This document shows positions 16,405 to 25,999 of a stretch of 64,000 bases of DNA, one piece after another. Position 1 is the first letter of the stretch. Every line of letters begins with the position of its first letter. The position numbers and the translations under genes are program-made. Below the pieces are notes generated by a model. That model was given only the letters and a program-made list of their open reading frames with translations, made no database searches and was not told the origin of the DNA. Source of the stretch: SHZI01 sp963802215 (GTDB lineage Bacteria; Pseudomonadota; Gammaproteobacteria; Steroidobacterales; GCA-2729495); contig CAWDHQ010000001.1 in NCBI GenBank assembly GCA_963802215.1, forward strand, positions 1 through 64,000, in the 5' to 3' direction.

Positions 16405-17309
16405 AAAGCTCCGGACTCGTTCTGGCAGTCGGCTGGCTGACTCTCGTGAGCATCCTGGCCGGATGTTCAGCAGTTCCCCTGCCTCCGCCGGTCGATCGGC
16501 AACCCGGCTCGTCGGTTGCCCCACCTCCCACGGTCCCTGGTCCTTCTACCCGGTCCAGCCCCGATCGACTTCCGCCTGACACCGGCAGTACCCAGCCGGA
16601 CCTGGTCCTACCCGGGACTGTCATCCGCGTTCTGGACGGAGACACGGCGGACGTTCAGCTCGACAGCGGGCCAATTCGTGTCCGCTTCCACGGCGTTGAT
16701 GCCCCCGAGAAGTCTCAGCCTCTCGGCAAGGCAGCAGGCGCGCATCTGGCCACCATGATCCGAGGCCGGGTGGTGCAAGTATTGCCCGTCGACCAGGACG
16801 CCTACGATCGCATCGTTGGTGTCCTGTATCTCGGTGAGACCAACGTCAATGCCGAGATGGTCCGTACCGGTTACGCATGGGCGTACCGCAAATACCTCGG
16901 AGCACTGGCGGGTGACGCGGACTACTGTCGTCTGGAGGATCAAGCTCGAGATGCGGGGTTCGGACTCTGGTCCCTCCCCGTCAACGAAAGGCTGCCACCA
17001 TGGGAATATCGGGCAGACAAGCGCAACGGCGGGGGTAGCTTCACAGACTACTCGGACGAGACTGCCGAGAACTGTATCGCGGCGATGGGCCAGGGACCGC
17101 GAGCGGTGCGCTCGCCCACGGTGGCGCCTTCAGTAGCGCCCAAGTCGGGCTGCTTGATTAAGGGAAACATCAATTCAAAAGGTGAGCGGATATACCACGT
17201 GCCCGGTCGCGGCTCTTATGCGCAGACGGAGATCAACGAAGGGGCGGGCGAGCGCTGGTTCTGCAGTGAGGACGAGGCTCAGCAGGCAGGGTGGCGAGCG
17301 CCGAGATAG
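16401..17309 (+). CDS. Thermonuclease-family (SNase) lipoprotein
   Basis: A 302-aa protein. Residues 1-23 form a lipoprotein signal with lipobox LAGC, followed by a Pro-rich linker to about residue 70. The SNase domain (about 72-205) has VLDGDTADV, the catalytic Arg/Glu region RVRFHGVDAPEKSQP and the conserved DRIVGVLYLG. A C-terminal block CLIKGNINSKGERIYHVPG with RWFCSEDEAQQAGW matches the conserved tail of bacterial thermonucleases. It should hang from a cell-envelope membrane and cut DNA or RNA there. It is translationally coupled to DUF6998. SNase-like nucleases also occur on IncP plasmids, so it may belong to the transfer system instead of the cassette. Confidence 0.85.
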   Translation: MKSSGLVLAVGWLTLVSILAGCSAVPLPPPVDRQPGSSVAPPPTVPGPSTRSSPDRLPPDTGSTQPDLVLPGTVIRVLDGDTADVQLDSGPIRVRFHGVDAPEKSQPLGKAAGAHLATMIRGRVVQVLPVDQDAYDRIVGVLYLGETNVNAEMVRTGYAWAYRKYLGALAGDADYCRLEDQARDAGFGLWSLPVNERLPPWEYRADKRNGGGSFTDYSDETAENCIAAMGQGPRAVRSPTVAPSVAPKSGCLIKGNINSKGERIYHVPGRGSYAQTEINEGAGERWFCSEDEAQQAGWRAPR

Positions 17310-17351
17310 TCCATCCATACCAAACTCGGGCGACAAGCCCGCCGTGGGCTC

Positions 17352-17367
17352 CGGGGAGTTCTCCCCG
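17352..17367 (+). terminator. Short hairpin after the thermonuclease gene
   Basis: CGGGGAG-TT-CTCCCCG is a perfect inverted repeat 43 bases after the stop, followed by a few scattered T residues. Weak terminator candidate. The rest of 17310-17613 shows no gene. Confidence 0.4.
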
Positions 17368-17613
17368 TTGCGCAACTTTCGTCGTTCTGCCCCTGAGCCG
17401 GTCCCAGCACCGGGCCTCCGGCAATTTTCATTTCTCGACGAAATCCCGCCTTTCTGAGCGCGACTGAGTACCCCTCACTTCGTCACCCTGCGACTTCGGA
17501 CCTTTTGGGTCTGACGGCTGACCCAATTCGTCTTTGACACCCCCGGCCGCCAGCCCAATTCTCCGCCCGCGCCACACGAGCGCGGCAGGACAGGGTAGGG
17601 AGTCGGGGCGGCA

Positions 17614-19560
17614 ATGACGGCGGGCAAGATCCTCATCGGCCAAGTGCTCCTTGTGCTCGGCATCGTCGTGCTCGGGACGTGGACGGCAACCGAGTGGACC
17701 GCGTGGCAACTGGGCTTCCAGCGCCGACTGGGTGCGCCCTGGTTTCGTCTGCATGGCCTGCCGGTCTACTACCCCTGGCGGCTCTTCGAGTGGTGGTTTG
17801 TCTACGAGGCCTACGCACCCCGCGTGTTCAACACGGGCGGCCTGATCGCGGGTGGAAGCGGAATGCTCGGGGCCCTGTCGGCCATCCTCGGGTCGGTGTG
17901 GCGGGCCCGCCAGACCCGCCTGGTCACCACCTACGGTTCCGCCCGCTGGGCGACCACCCGCGAAGTCGCGCACGCCGGCCTTACGCGACCGGCCGGGGTC
18001 TTTCTGGGGAAGGTGGGGCAGAGCTACCTGCGCCATGACGGTCCGGAGCACGTGATGGCCTTTGCACCGACCCGCTCCGGGAAGGGCGTGGGGCTGGTCG
18101 TCCCGACCCTGCTCACCTGGCCCGGATCCGCGGTCATCCACGACATCAAGGGCGAGAACTGGCAGCTAACGGCCGGTTGGCGGTCCAAGAGTTCCCATTG
18201 CCTGCTGTTCAACCCGACCGACGCGCGCTCCGCGGCCTACAACCCGCTGCTGGAAGTTCGTCAGGGCGTTCACGAAGTCCGCGACGTGCAGAACATCGCC
18301 GACATCCTCGTGGACCCAGAGGGTGCCCTGGAGCGGCGCAACCACTGGGAGAAGACCTCCCATGCCTTGCTGGTGGGCGCCATCCTCCACGTGCTCTACG
18401 CGGAACCCGACAAGACCCTGCGGGGCGTGGTGAACTTTCTGTCGGATCCAGCTCGGACCTTCGATCAAACGCTGTGGGCGATGATGGGCACGCCGCACCT
18501 GGGGGGTGCAACCCACCCGGTGGTGGCCTCCGCCGCCCGGGAGGTGCTGAACAAGAGCGACAACGAGCGCTCCGGCGTGCTCTCCACCGCCATGAGCTTC
18601 CTGGGGCTGTACCGGGATCCGACGGTCGCCGCTGTGACCGCCCGGTGTGACTGGCGGATTGCGGACCTGGTGGACGGTCCCCACCCCGTGTCGTTGTACC
18701 TGGTAGTGCCCCCCTCGGACATCTCCCGCACCAAGCCGCTCATCCGGCTGCTCCTGAACCAGATCGGCCGGCGCCTCACCGAGTCGCTGGAGGGTCGGGG
18801 GCGCTCGGGCCGAACACTACTGCTGATGCTGGATGAGTTTCCGGCACTTGGGCGGCTGGATTTCTTCGAGTCGGCGCTGGCCTTCATGGCGGGTTATGGG
18901 CTGCGTGCGGTGCTGATCGCCCAGTCGTTGAACCAGATCGAGAAGGCCTACGGGCCGAACCACGCGATCCTCGACAACTGCCACGTGCGTATTGCGTTCG
19001 CCACCAACGACGAGCGCACCGCTCGCCGGATCTCGGATGCCTTGGGTACCGCCACTGAACTGCGCGCCCAGCGCAACTACGCGGGTCACCGGCTGGCGCC
19101 CTGGCTCGGGCACCTGATGGTCTCGCGCCAGGAGTCGGCGCGGGCGCTGCTGACGCCGGGTGAGGTCATGCAGCTGCCACCGGACGAGGAGATCGTCATG
19201 GTTGCCGGCCACGCGCCGGTGCGAGCGCAGAAGCTCCGCTACTACGAGGACGCCAATTTCACCCGACGGCTGTTACCGCCGCCGGAGTTGTCTGAGGCGG
19301 GATATACCGATCGGCCCGCACCGCGGGCCGACGACTGGACCGAACGCGCCATCGTCGTTCCCACGGACTCCAGCCTGCCACCTCCCGGGCCGGTCGGCGG
19401 GGACGACGATGGCCGACCCGGGCTGTCGCCGGAGATCGAGCGAGGAATGGGCGTGGGTACGTTGCCCGAATCGCGCGGTCCGCGAGCGTCGCCGGCTCTG
19501 ACAACCCGGCGAGCCTCACCAAAGTTGGGCCGTAACCCCGTCGAAGGGATCGCCCTGTGA
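17614..19560 (+). CDS. traG: TraG/VirD4-type coupling protein
   Basis: A 648-aa type IV coupling protein. Two N-terminal membrane segments lie at about residues 5-25 and 75-95, followed by TYGSARWATTREV, typical of TraG. The Walker A is APTRSGKGVGLVVP (about 150-163) with VIHDIKGENW after it; Walker B is LLLMLDEFPALG (about 404-415), followed by RAVLIAQSLNQIEKAYG. It links the relaxase-DNA complex to the Trb channel at the inner membrane. The C-terminal tail (about 570-648) is Pro/Gly-rich. Its stop overlaps the next start (GTGA at 19557-19560). Confidence 0.95.
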   Translation: MTAGKILIGQVLLVLGIVVLGTWTATEWTAWQLGFQRRLGAPWFRLHGLPVYYPWRLFEWWFVYEAYAPRVFNTGGLIAGGSGMLGALSAILGSVWRARQTRLVTTYGSARWATTREVAHAGLTRPAGVFLGKVGQSYLRHDGPEHVMAFAPTRSGKGVGLVVPTLLTWPGSAVIHDIKGENWQLTAGWRSKSSHCLLFNPTDARSAAYNPLLEVRQGVHEVRDVQNIADILVDPEGALERRNHWEKTSHALLVGAILHVLYAEPDKTLRGVVNFLSDPARTFDQTLWAMMGTPHLGGATHPVVASAAREVLNKSDNERSGVLSTAMSFLGLYRDPTVAAVTARCDWRIADLVDGPHPVSLYLVVPPSDISRTKPLIRLLLNQIGRRLTESLEGRGRSGRTLLLMLDEFPALGRLDFFESALAFMAGYGLRAVLIAQSLNQIEKAYGPNHAILDNCHVRIAFATNDERTARRISDALGTATELRAQRNYAGHRLAPWLGHLMVSRQESARALLTPGEVMQLPPDEEIVMVAGHAPVRAQKLRYYEDANFTRRLLPPPELSEAGYTDRPAPRADDWTERAIVVPTDSSLPPPGPVGGDDDGRPGLSPEIERGMGVGTLPESRGPRASPALTTRRASPKLGRNPVEGIAL

Positions 19561-20015
19561 GCCGGGCCCGCCTCAACATCTTTCTGGAGCGGGAGCACGA
19601 GCGCCGGCTGGCCGAGCTGGCCACGATGCGGGGCTTGTCCAAGTCGAGCATCGTGGCGGCGGCGTTGGCAGCGTTTTTGTCGCCGGAGGGTGCCGACCGC
19701 CGGGAGGCCGCTATTGCCACGCGCCTGGATCGGCTGACTCGCCAGTTCGAACGGCTGGAGCGCGACCAGCAGATCGGGCTCGAGACGTTGGCGCTCTTCG
19801 TGCGCTACACGCTGGCGGTGACCCAGCCCGTCCCAACCGAGCATCAGGAAATTGCCCGCGCCCAGGGTGCGGCCCGCTTTGCCCAATTCGTCGAGCAGCT
19901 GGGCCGGCACCTGCAGCGGGGAGGCAGTCTGGTCAAGGCAGTGCACGCCGAGATCCGGCCGGAGGATGCGGAGTTCTTCGCGCCGGACCCGAGCCCGCCG
20001 GAGGACGTGCCATGA
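19557..20015 (+). CDS. CopG-family ribbon-helix-helix protein
   Basis: A 152-aa protein. Residues 1-45 are a ribbon-helix-helix (RARLNIFLEREHERRLAELA, then GLSKSSIVAAALAAFL). A helical, possibly coiled-coil stretch follows at about 50-90. It sits between traG and trbB with start/stop overlaps on both sides, the standard place for this gene in the ICE group. It probably regulates the tra/trb operon or takes part in the relaxosome. The trbA or traJ label is not assigned. Confidence 0.82.
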   Translation: MSRARLNIFLEREHERRLAELATMRGLSKSSIVAAALAAFLSPEGADRREAAIATRLDRLTRQFERLERDQQIGLETLALFVRYTLAVTQPVPTEHQEIARAQGAARFAQFVEQLGRHLQRGGSLVKAVHAEIRPEDAEFFAPDPSPPEDVP

Positions 20016-21013
20016 CCGGACCGCTGATGTCGCCACTCACGTCCGCCGCCCAAGTGCTGGACCGGCAGAGCCGCATGCTCCGCAGCGCGCTGGGGCCGGT
20101 CATTGCCGGCGCGCTGGCCGATCCGGACATCGTGGAGATTTTGCTGAACCCGGACGGCTCCCTGTGGTTTGACCGGCTGGGGGCAGGTCGCACGCCCTCG
20201 GGGATCACGATGCCGGCGGCCGCCGCCGAGCGAATCATCCGGTTGGTAGCGTCCCACGTGCACCAGGAGGTTCACGCCGGTGCCCCACTGGTTTCGGCTG
20301 AACTTCCCGAGACTGGCGAGCGGTTTGAGGGGGTGCTGCCGCCCATCGTCCGCGCGCCCACCTTCGCCATTCGCAAGCGCTCCGCGGGGGTCATTCCGTT
20401 AAGCCGCTATGTCACCACCGGCGTGCTCACTGCCGGCCAGGCGGAGTTCCTGCAAGCGGCCGTCTGGAGTCGGGCCAACATAGTGATTGCGGGCGGCACG
20501 TCCACCGGCAAGACCACGCTCGCCAACGCTCTCCTGCAGGAGGTGGCGACCACGGGCGACCGGGTCATCGTGCTGGAAGACACGGTGGAGCTGCAGTGCC
20601 TCGCTGACGATCACGTGCCCCTGCGGACGCGCCCTGGAATTGTCTCCATGGCCGACCTGGTGCGTTCCACGCTCCGCCTGCGGCCCGATCGCATCGTGGT
20701 GGGCGAGGTGCGGGGCAGTGAGGCCCTGGACCTTCTCAAGTCCTGGGGCACCGGCCACCCGGGCGGCATTGCGACGCTGCACGCGGGTTCGGCTCGTGGC
20801 GCCCTCACGCGCCTCGAACAGCTCATTCAGGAGACCGTCATCACCGTGCCCCGCGCCTTGATCGCCGAGGCCGTGGACGTCGTCGTGTTCATCGCCGGGC
20901 GCGGCCAGCGCCGGTGCGTCGAAGAGATCGTCCGGGTCGTCGGGCTGACCCCGGACGGGTACCGCTTGGAGCCCATGGAAACACCGCCGGGAGATGCTCA
21001 TGCTGAAACTTGA
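20012..21013 (+). CDS. trbB: TrbB, VirB11-type transfer ATPase
   Basis: A 333-aa VirB11-like hexameric ATPase. An N-terminal domain (about 10-145) is followed by Walker A GGTSTGKTTLANAL (about 161-174), an Asp box VLEDTVELQC, Walker B LRPDRIVVGEVRG and the His box GHPGGIATLHAGS. It powers pilus building and DNA transfer at the inner face of the membrane. It overlaps the preceding stop (ATGA) and reaches into trbC. Confidence 0.95.
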   Translation: MTGPLMSPLTSAAQVLDRQSRMLRSALGPVIAGALADPDIVEILLNPDGSLWFDRLGAGRTPSGITMPAAAAERIIRLVASHVHQEVHAGAPLVSAELPETGERFEGVLPPIVRAPTFAIRKRSAGVIPLSRYVTTGVLTAGQAEFLQAAVWSRANIVIAGGTSTGKTTLANALLQEVATTGDRVIVLEDTVELQCLADDHVPLRTRPGIVSMADLVRSTLRLRPDRIVVGEVRGSEALDLLKSWGTGHPGGIATLHAGSARGALTRLEQLIQETVITVPRALIAEAVDVVVFIAGRGQRRCVEEIVRVVGLTPDGYRLEPMETPPGDAHAET

Positions 21014-21332
21014 TCGTGGACTGCGGCCGTTGGTGCGGCGGGCGCTGCTCGTGCCCCTGTCGCTTCTTGTCGTGGCCCAAGCTCAGGCGGCCGGCTCCAA
21101 CATGCCGTGGGAGGCACCGCTGCAGGCGGTACTGGACTCCGTCCAGGGGCCGGTGGCCCGAATCATCGCGGTCATGGTCATCATCGTCACGGGGCTGACG
21201 CTGGCCTTCGGTGACACCAGTGGCGGCTTCCGGAGGCTGATCCAGATCGTCTTCGGCCTGTCGATTGCGTTTGCGGCCTCGACGTTCTTCCTGAGCTTCT
21301 TCAGCTTCGCCGGCGGGGCGCTGGTCGCGTGA
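20994..21332 (+). CDS. trbC: TrbC, conjugal pilin
   Basis: A 112-aa TrbC/VirB2 pilin precursor. A signal sequence ending near AQAQA (residue about 32) is followed by two hydrophobic helices (about 50-72 and 83-108). Two ATGs are possible, 20994 and 21000; GGGAG at 20989-20993 suits 21000 better. The pilin is expected to be cyclised by TraF. The gene overlaps trbB and trbD. Confidence 0.9.
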   Translation: MLMLKLDRGLRPLVRRALLVPLSLLVVAQAQAAGSNMPWEAPLQAVLDSVQGPVARIIAVMVIIVTGLTLAFGDTSGGFRRLIQIVFGLSIAFAASTFFLSFFSFAGGALVA

Positions 21333-21592
21333 CCGACCTGACCGACGGCTTTGAGGTGCCGCTGCACCGGTCATTGACCGAGCCGATCCTGCTCGGCGGT
21401 GCGCCCCGGCCGCTCGCCATCGTCAGCGGAACCTTGGCCGCCGCGGTGGGCATCGGGCTGCAGTTCTGGGTGCTCGGGGCCGTGCTGGCGGTGGTGGGGC
21501 ACACGCTGGCCGTGTGGGGGGCGAAGACCGACCCGCAGTTTCTCGAGGTGTTTGCCCGGCACCTCAAGTACCCGACACACCTGGAGGCCTGA
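21329..21592 (+). CDS. trbD: TrbD, VirB3-like protein
   Basis: An 87-aa inner-membrane protein with the family pattern: VPLHRSLTEPILLGGAPR at the N-terminus, then two membrane helices (about 29-68) and a short tail DPQFLEVFARHLKYP. It starts at GTG 21329 overlapping the trbC stop. VirB3-like proteins support the channel together with the TrbE ATPase, which follows after three bases. Confidence 0.93.
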   Translation: MTDLTDGFEVPLHRSLTEPILLGGAPRPLAIVSGTLAAAVGIGLQFWVLGAVLAVVGHTLAVWGAKTDPQFLEVFARHLKYPTHLEA

Positions 21593-21595
21593 GCC

Positions 21596-24040
21596 GTGTT
21601 GTCCTTGACCGAGTATCGCAAGCGACCGCGAGCCCTGGCCGACTACCTGCCCTGGGCCGGGCTGGTAGCCCCGGGCGTGGTCTTGAACAAGGACGGCGCC
21701 TTCCAGCGGACGGCCCGCTTTCGGGGGCCGGACCTGGACAGTGCCAGTGAGAGCGAACTGCTGGCCGCCACGGCGCGCCTCAACAACGCCCTGAAGCGCC
21801 TCGGCTCCGGCTGGGCCCTTGGCGTGGAGGCCGCCCGACGGCCGGCGGCGGCCTACCCGGTGGAGGAGTTTCCGGACGCGTTGTCCCTGATGGTGGACGA
21901 AGAGCGCCGGTCCGCCTTTGAGTCGGCGGGCACCCACTTCGAGAGCGCCTACCACCTGACGCTGATCTGGCTGCCGCCCCCCGAGTCCCGGGCACGCGCC
22001 ACCCAGTGGCTGTTCGAGCAGCCGGCACGAGCCAGCGTCGACTGGCGGGAGCAGTTGGCCGCCTTCGTGACGGCCACCGACCGGTTGCTGTCGCTCCTGG
22101 AACACGCGCTGCCCGAAGTGGAGTGGCTCATCGACGCGGAGACCCTGACCTACCTGCACAGCTGCGTCTCCACCAGTCGTCACCCGGTGGCGGTGCCCGA
22201 GGTGCCCTTTCACCTGGACGCGCTGCTGGCGGACGCGCCGTTGGCTGGGGGCTTGAGCCCGATGCTCGGGAACGAACACCTGCGGGTGCTGACCGTGCGG
22301 GGCTTTCCGGCGACCACCTGGCCGGGGCTCCTCGACGACCTCAACCACCTGGGCTTTACCTACCGCTGGACAACGCGCTTTATCTGTCTGGACAAGGCGG
22401 TCGCCGAGCGGGAACTCACCACGCTCCGCCGCCACTGGTTCAGCAAGCGCAAGGGGCTGGTGGCCATGCTCCGCGAGACCCTGACCCAGGAGGCGAGTCC
22501 CCTGGTGGATTCCGACGCCGACAACCAGGCGGCCGACGCGGACCGGGCGCTACAGGAACTGGGCAGTGACGCGGTGGCCTACGGCTACGTAACCGCCACG
22601 GTGGTGGTGAGTGATCCCGACCCGGCGGTGGCCGACGAGCAGCGCAAGGCCGTGGAGCGCGTCATCCAGGGCCGCGGCTTCGTCACGGTCCCCGAGTCGT
22701 TCAACGCCGTGGAGGCCTGGCTCTCGTCACTGCCGGGGCAGGTCTACGCCAACGTCCGCCAGCCCCTGATCTCGACCCTCAACCTGGCCCACCTCCTGCC
22801 CTTCTCCGCGGTGTGGGCGGGGCCGGAGCGCAACGCCCACCTGAATGGCGCGCCGCTGATGGTGACCCGCACTGGCGGGGCCACGCCGTTTAGGCTGGTC
22901 ACCCACGTGGGCGATGTGGGGCACACCCTGGTGGTGGGCCCGACGGGCGCCGGCAAGTCCGTGCTGCTCGCCATGCTGGCCCTGCAGTTCCGCCGTTACC
23001 CCGGGGCGCGCCTCTTTGTCTTCGACAAGGGCGGTTCGGTGCGGGCCACCGTCCTGGGGCTCGGCGGCGAGCACTACGACCTGGGCGCGGAGGGCGCGAT
23101 TGCCTTTCAACCGCTGGCTCGAATTGACGACGCCGCCGAGAAGGTTTGGGCAGCCGAGTGGCTGGCCACGCTGCTGATCCATGAAGGTGTGGACCTGACC
23201 CCCGCCGTCAAGGACGCCGTGTGGTCGGCCCTCGGCAGTCTCTCGTCCGCCCCGCCGGTCGAGCGCACGCTGACCGGGCTCTCGATCCTGCTGCAGTCCC
23301 ATGACCTGCGGCAGGCGCTCCAGCCCTACACGCTGAGCGGCGCCCACGGGCGGTTGCTCGACGCGGATCAGGACCGGCTGGGGGCGTCCGACGTGCAGGG
23401 CTTTGAGATGGAAGCCCTCATGCACGGCAAGAGCGCCGTGCTGCCGGTACTGACCTACCTGTTTCACCGGCTGGAGGCCCGATTCGACGGCGCGCCGACC
23501 TTGCTGATTCTCGACGAGGCCTGGGTGTTTCTGGACGACCCGGCCTTCGCCGGGCGGATCCGCGAGTGGTTGAAGACGCTCCGCAAACGGAACGTATCGG
23601 TGATCTTCGCCACCCAGTCCCTGGCCGACATCGGGCGCTCGTCGATCGCGCCGGCGCTGATCGAGAGCTGCCCGAGCCGGATCTTTCTGCCGTCACCCCA
23701 GGCGACGGAGCCCCAGCTCAAGACCGTCTACCAGGGCTTCGGGCTCAACGATCGGCAGATCGGGATCATTGCCCGGGCCACACCCAAGCGCGAGTACTAC
23801 TACCAGTCGGCCTTGGGCGCCCGGCTCTTTGATCTGGGCCTGGGGCCCATCGCCCTGGCGTTTGCGGGCGCTTCGACGCCCGCCGACCAGCGGGCCATCG
23901 ACTCTATATATGCCTCACTCCAGACGCCGCCTGCCGCGGCGCAGTTTGCTGCGGCGTGGCTCCGGCACCGGGGCCTCGCTTGGGCCGCGGTGCTCGCCGA
24001 GAACTTTCCCTCCATCACCTCCACCGGGAGATCTCCATGA
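21596..24040 (+). CDS. trbE: TrbE, VirB4-type transfer ATPase
   Basis: An 814-aa VirB4 ATPase starting at GTG 21596. The N-terminal half holds the CagE/TrbE domain; the ATPase part has Walker A VVGPTGAGKSVLLAML (about 443-458) and Walker B LLILDEAWVFLDDP (about 636-649), with VSVIFATQSLADI after it. It energises assembly of the mating channel at the inner membrane. Its stop overlaps the trbJ start (ATGA at 24037-24040). Confidence 0.96.
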   Translation: MLSLTEYRKRPRALADYLPWAGLVAPGVVLNKDGAFQRTARFRGPDLDSASESELLAATARLNNALKRLGSGWALGVEAARRPAAAYPVEEFPDALSLMVDEERRSAFESAGTHFESAYHLTLIWLPPPESRARATQWLFEQPARASVDWREQLAAFVTATDRLLSLLEHALPEVEWLIDAETLTYLHSCVSTSRHPVAVPEVPFHLDALLADAPLAGGLSPMLGNEHLRVLTVRGFPATTWPGLLDDLNHLGFTYRWTTRFICLDKAVAERELTTLRRHWFSKRKGLVAMLRETLTQEASPLVDSDADNQAADADRALQELGSDAVAYGYVTATVVVSDPDPAVADEQRKAVERVIQGRGFVTVPESFNAVEAWLSSLPGQVYANVRQPLISTLNLAHLLPFSAVWAGPERNAHLNGAPLMVTRTGGATPFRLVTHVGDVGHTLVVGPTGAGKSVLLAMLALQFRRYPGARLFVFDKGGSVRATVLGLGGEHYDLGAEGAIAFQPLARIDDAAEKVWAAEWLATLLIHEGVDLTPAVKDAVWSALGSLSSAPPVERTLTGLSILLQSHDLRQALQPYTLSGAHGRLLDADQDRLGASDVQGFEMEALMHGKSAVLPVLTYLFHRLEARFDGAPTLLILDEAWVFLDDPAFAGRIREWLKTLRKRNVSVIFATQSLADIGRSSIAPALIESCPSRIFLPSPQATEPQLKTVYQGFGLNDRQIGIIARATPKREYYYQSALGARLFDLGLGPIALAFAGASTPADQRAIDSIYASLQTPPAAAQFAAAWLRHRGLAWAAVLAENFPSITSTGRSP

Positions 24041-24765
24041 ATTCCATCAAGCATGCCGTTGCCCTCATGGTTCTGGTTGGCCTGACGGCCGGCCCGGCCC
24101 ACGCCATTTCCGTCTTCGACGCCTCCAACTTCACCCAGAACCTGTTGACCGCCACCCGCACCTTGCAACAGGTGAACAACCAGATTAAGCAACTGCAGAA
24201 CGAGGCCGTGATGCTGCAGAACCAGGCGCGCAATCTCCGCTCGCTGGATTTCAATGCGCTGAATGACTTGCGGGTCGCCCTGGCCGCCACCGACCGGCTC
24301 ATCGCCGAAGCCCGGGGTCTGGCCTTCCAGGTCACGCAGGTGGAAACGCAATTCGCGGCGCTCTACCCGGACCAATACGACCCCAACCTGCCGGGCGCAC
24401 GGTTCCTGACCGACGCCCGGGAGCACTGGCGGAACTCCCTCGAAGCGCTGCGCACCGCCGTGCGGGTCCAGGCCCAGGTCCAGGAGAACTTCCAGACCGA
24501 CGAGTCGGTGCTCGGGGATCTCGTCACGCGCAGTCGGGGCGCCGCCGGCGCCCTGGAGGCGGCGCAGGCCGGCAATCAGCTCCTGGCGCTTTCGATCCGC
24601 CAGCAACTTCAGGCCCAGCAGCTCGCCATCAGCGAGGGGCGGGCGGTCGCGACCGAATCGGCGCGGACCGTGGCCGCGGCCGAGCGGGCCCGGGCCGTGC
24701 GCGTGAAGTTTCTCGGTGACGGCACGCGCTACACGCCAGCCACCGTCGAGATGTTCGCGCCGTAG
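24037..24765 (+). CDS. trbJ: TrbJ, VirB5-like protein
   Basis: A 242-aa periplasmic protein with a signal peptide (1-24, ending GPAHA). A long helical region follows (FDASNFTQNLLTATRTLQQ, then NNQIKQLQNEAVMLQNQARN), characteristic of TrbJ. GGGAG at 24026-24030 precedes the ATG. TrbJ/VirB5 proteins sit at the pilus tip or help pilus assembly. Confidence 0.92.
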   Translation: MNSIKHAVALMVLVGLTAGPAHAISVFDASNFTQNLLTATRTLQQVNNQIKQLQNEAVMLQNQARNLRSLDFNALNDLRVALAATDRLIAEARGLAFQVTQVETQFAALYPDQYDPNLPGARFLTDAREHWRNSLEALRTAVRVQAQVQENFQTDESVLGDLVTRSRGAAGALEAAQAGNQLLALSIRQQLQAQQLAISEGRAVATESARTVAAAERARAVRVKFLGDGTRYTPATVEMFAP

Positions 24766-24799
24766 CCCTCACTGACCCGCACCCACCCGGTTCTGCCCC

Positions 24800-25996
24800 A
24801 TGGACAATCTCGGCGTCATCGACCGCTTCCTCGCGATCTTCACCCAATACATCGACTCCGGGTTCGGACTGCTGGGCGGGGAGGTGGCCTGGCTGACCGG
24901 CATCCTGGTGGCGCTGGACGTGACGCTCGCCGGACTGTTCTGGGCGCTGGGGGGTACCGATGACGTGATCGCCAAGCTCCTGAAGAAGATCCTCTACGTC
25001 GGCGCCTTCGCCTTCATCCTCAATAACTTCAACCAGCTGTCCGGCATCCTCTTTCACTCCTTCGCCGGACTCGGGCTCACCGCCACCGGCTCGACGCTGA
25101 CGGAAGCGGAGCTGCTGCAGCCGGGGCGCCTCGCCGCGGTGGGCGTGGAAGCGGGCCGGCCACTGCTCGCCCAGATCGGCGACCTGGCCGGCTTCCCGGA
25201 GGTGTTCCTGAACATCGACAGCATTGCCGTGCTGTTCCTCGCCTGGCTGGTGGTGATCGTCAGCTTCTTCGTGCTGGCGGTGCAGCTGTTCGTCACCCTG
25301 ATCGAGTTCAAGCTGACGACGCTGGCCGGCTTTGTGCTGGTGCCCTTTGCCCTGTGGAACCGGACGGCGTTCCTCGCGGAGCGGGTGCTCGGCAACGTGG
25401 TGGCTTCCGGGATCAAGGTGCTGGTGTTGGCGGTGATTGTCGGCATCGGCAGCAGTATCTTTGGGGAGTTCACGGCTCCTACCGGCCCCGACCCCAGCCT
25501 CGACGTGGCGCTGGCCACCATGCTGGGCGCCCTGGCGCTGTTCGGCCTCGGCATCTTCGGGCCCGGGATCGCCGCCGGCCTGGTTGCCGGCGCCCCGCAA
25601 CTCGGCGCCGGCGCGGCGGCCGGCACGGCGCTCGCGGCGACGGGCCTCGCGGTGGCGGGTGGCGCCGCCGTGGCGGGTGGTGCGCGGCTCGCCGCCGGTG
25701 GGGCAAGTGGCGGCCTACAGGCCGCCAGCGCGCTGACAGCCCGCGCGGCCAGCACCGGGGCGGCCATGACGGGGCGAGCCGCACCCGCGTCCGGTGCCGG
25801 CAGCGCTCTGGCCGGCGCGTCGAGTGCCACGACAGGCGGCCCATCGGCCGCTCCCAACAGCACTGCGCCGGGTTGGGCGCGGCAGTTGGCGTCTCGCCAA
25901 ACCATGACCCACGGCATCGCGACTGCGGTCCATACCGTGCGCGGCGCGGACGCCGGCGGTGCCGGTGCCAACCCTTCCCTACGCCAGGAGGACTGA
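24800..25996 (+). CDS. trbL: TrbL, VirB6-like channel protein
   Basis: A 398-aa polytopic membrane protein. DRFLAIFTQYIDSGFGLLGG at the N-terminus is typical of TrbL. About six membrane helices lie between residues 35 and 275. The C-terminal 120 residues are an Ala/Gly/Thr-rich, low-complexity tail, as is usual in TrbL. It forms part of the inner-membrane pore. A 34-bp gap separates it from trbJ. Confidence 0.93.
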   Translation: MDNLGVIDRFLAIFTQYIDSGFGLLGGEVAWLTGILVALDVTLAGLFWALGGTDDVIAKLLKKILYVGAFAFILNNFNQLSGILFHSFAGLGLTATGSTLTEAELLQPGRLAAVGVEAGRPLLAQIGDLAGFPEVFLNIDSIAVLFLAWLVVIVSFFVLAVQLFVTLIEFKLTTLAGFVLVPFALWNRTAFLAERVLGNVVASGIKVLVLAVIVGIGSSIFGEFTAPTGPDPSLDVALATMLGALALFGLGIFGPGIAAGLVAGAPQLGAGAAAGTALAATGLAVAGGAAVAGGARLAAGGASGGLQAASALTARAASTGAAMTGRAAPASGAGSALAGASSATTGGPSAAPNSTAPGWARQLASRQTMTHGIATAVHTVRGADAGGAGANPSLRQED

Positions 25997-25999
25997 ACC

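Noticed and set aside
21371..22435. Long minus-strand frame opposite trbD/trbE
   Set aside because: Shadow of GC-rich coding sequence; its translation is low-complexity and matches nothing, while trbD and trbE are clear.
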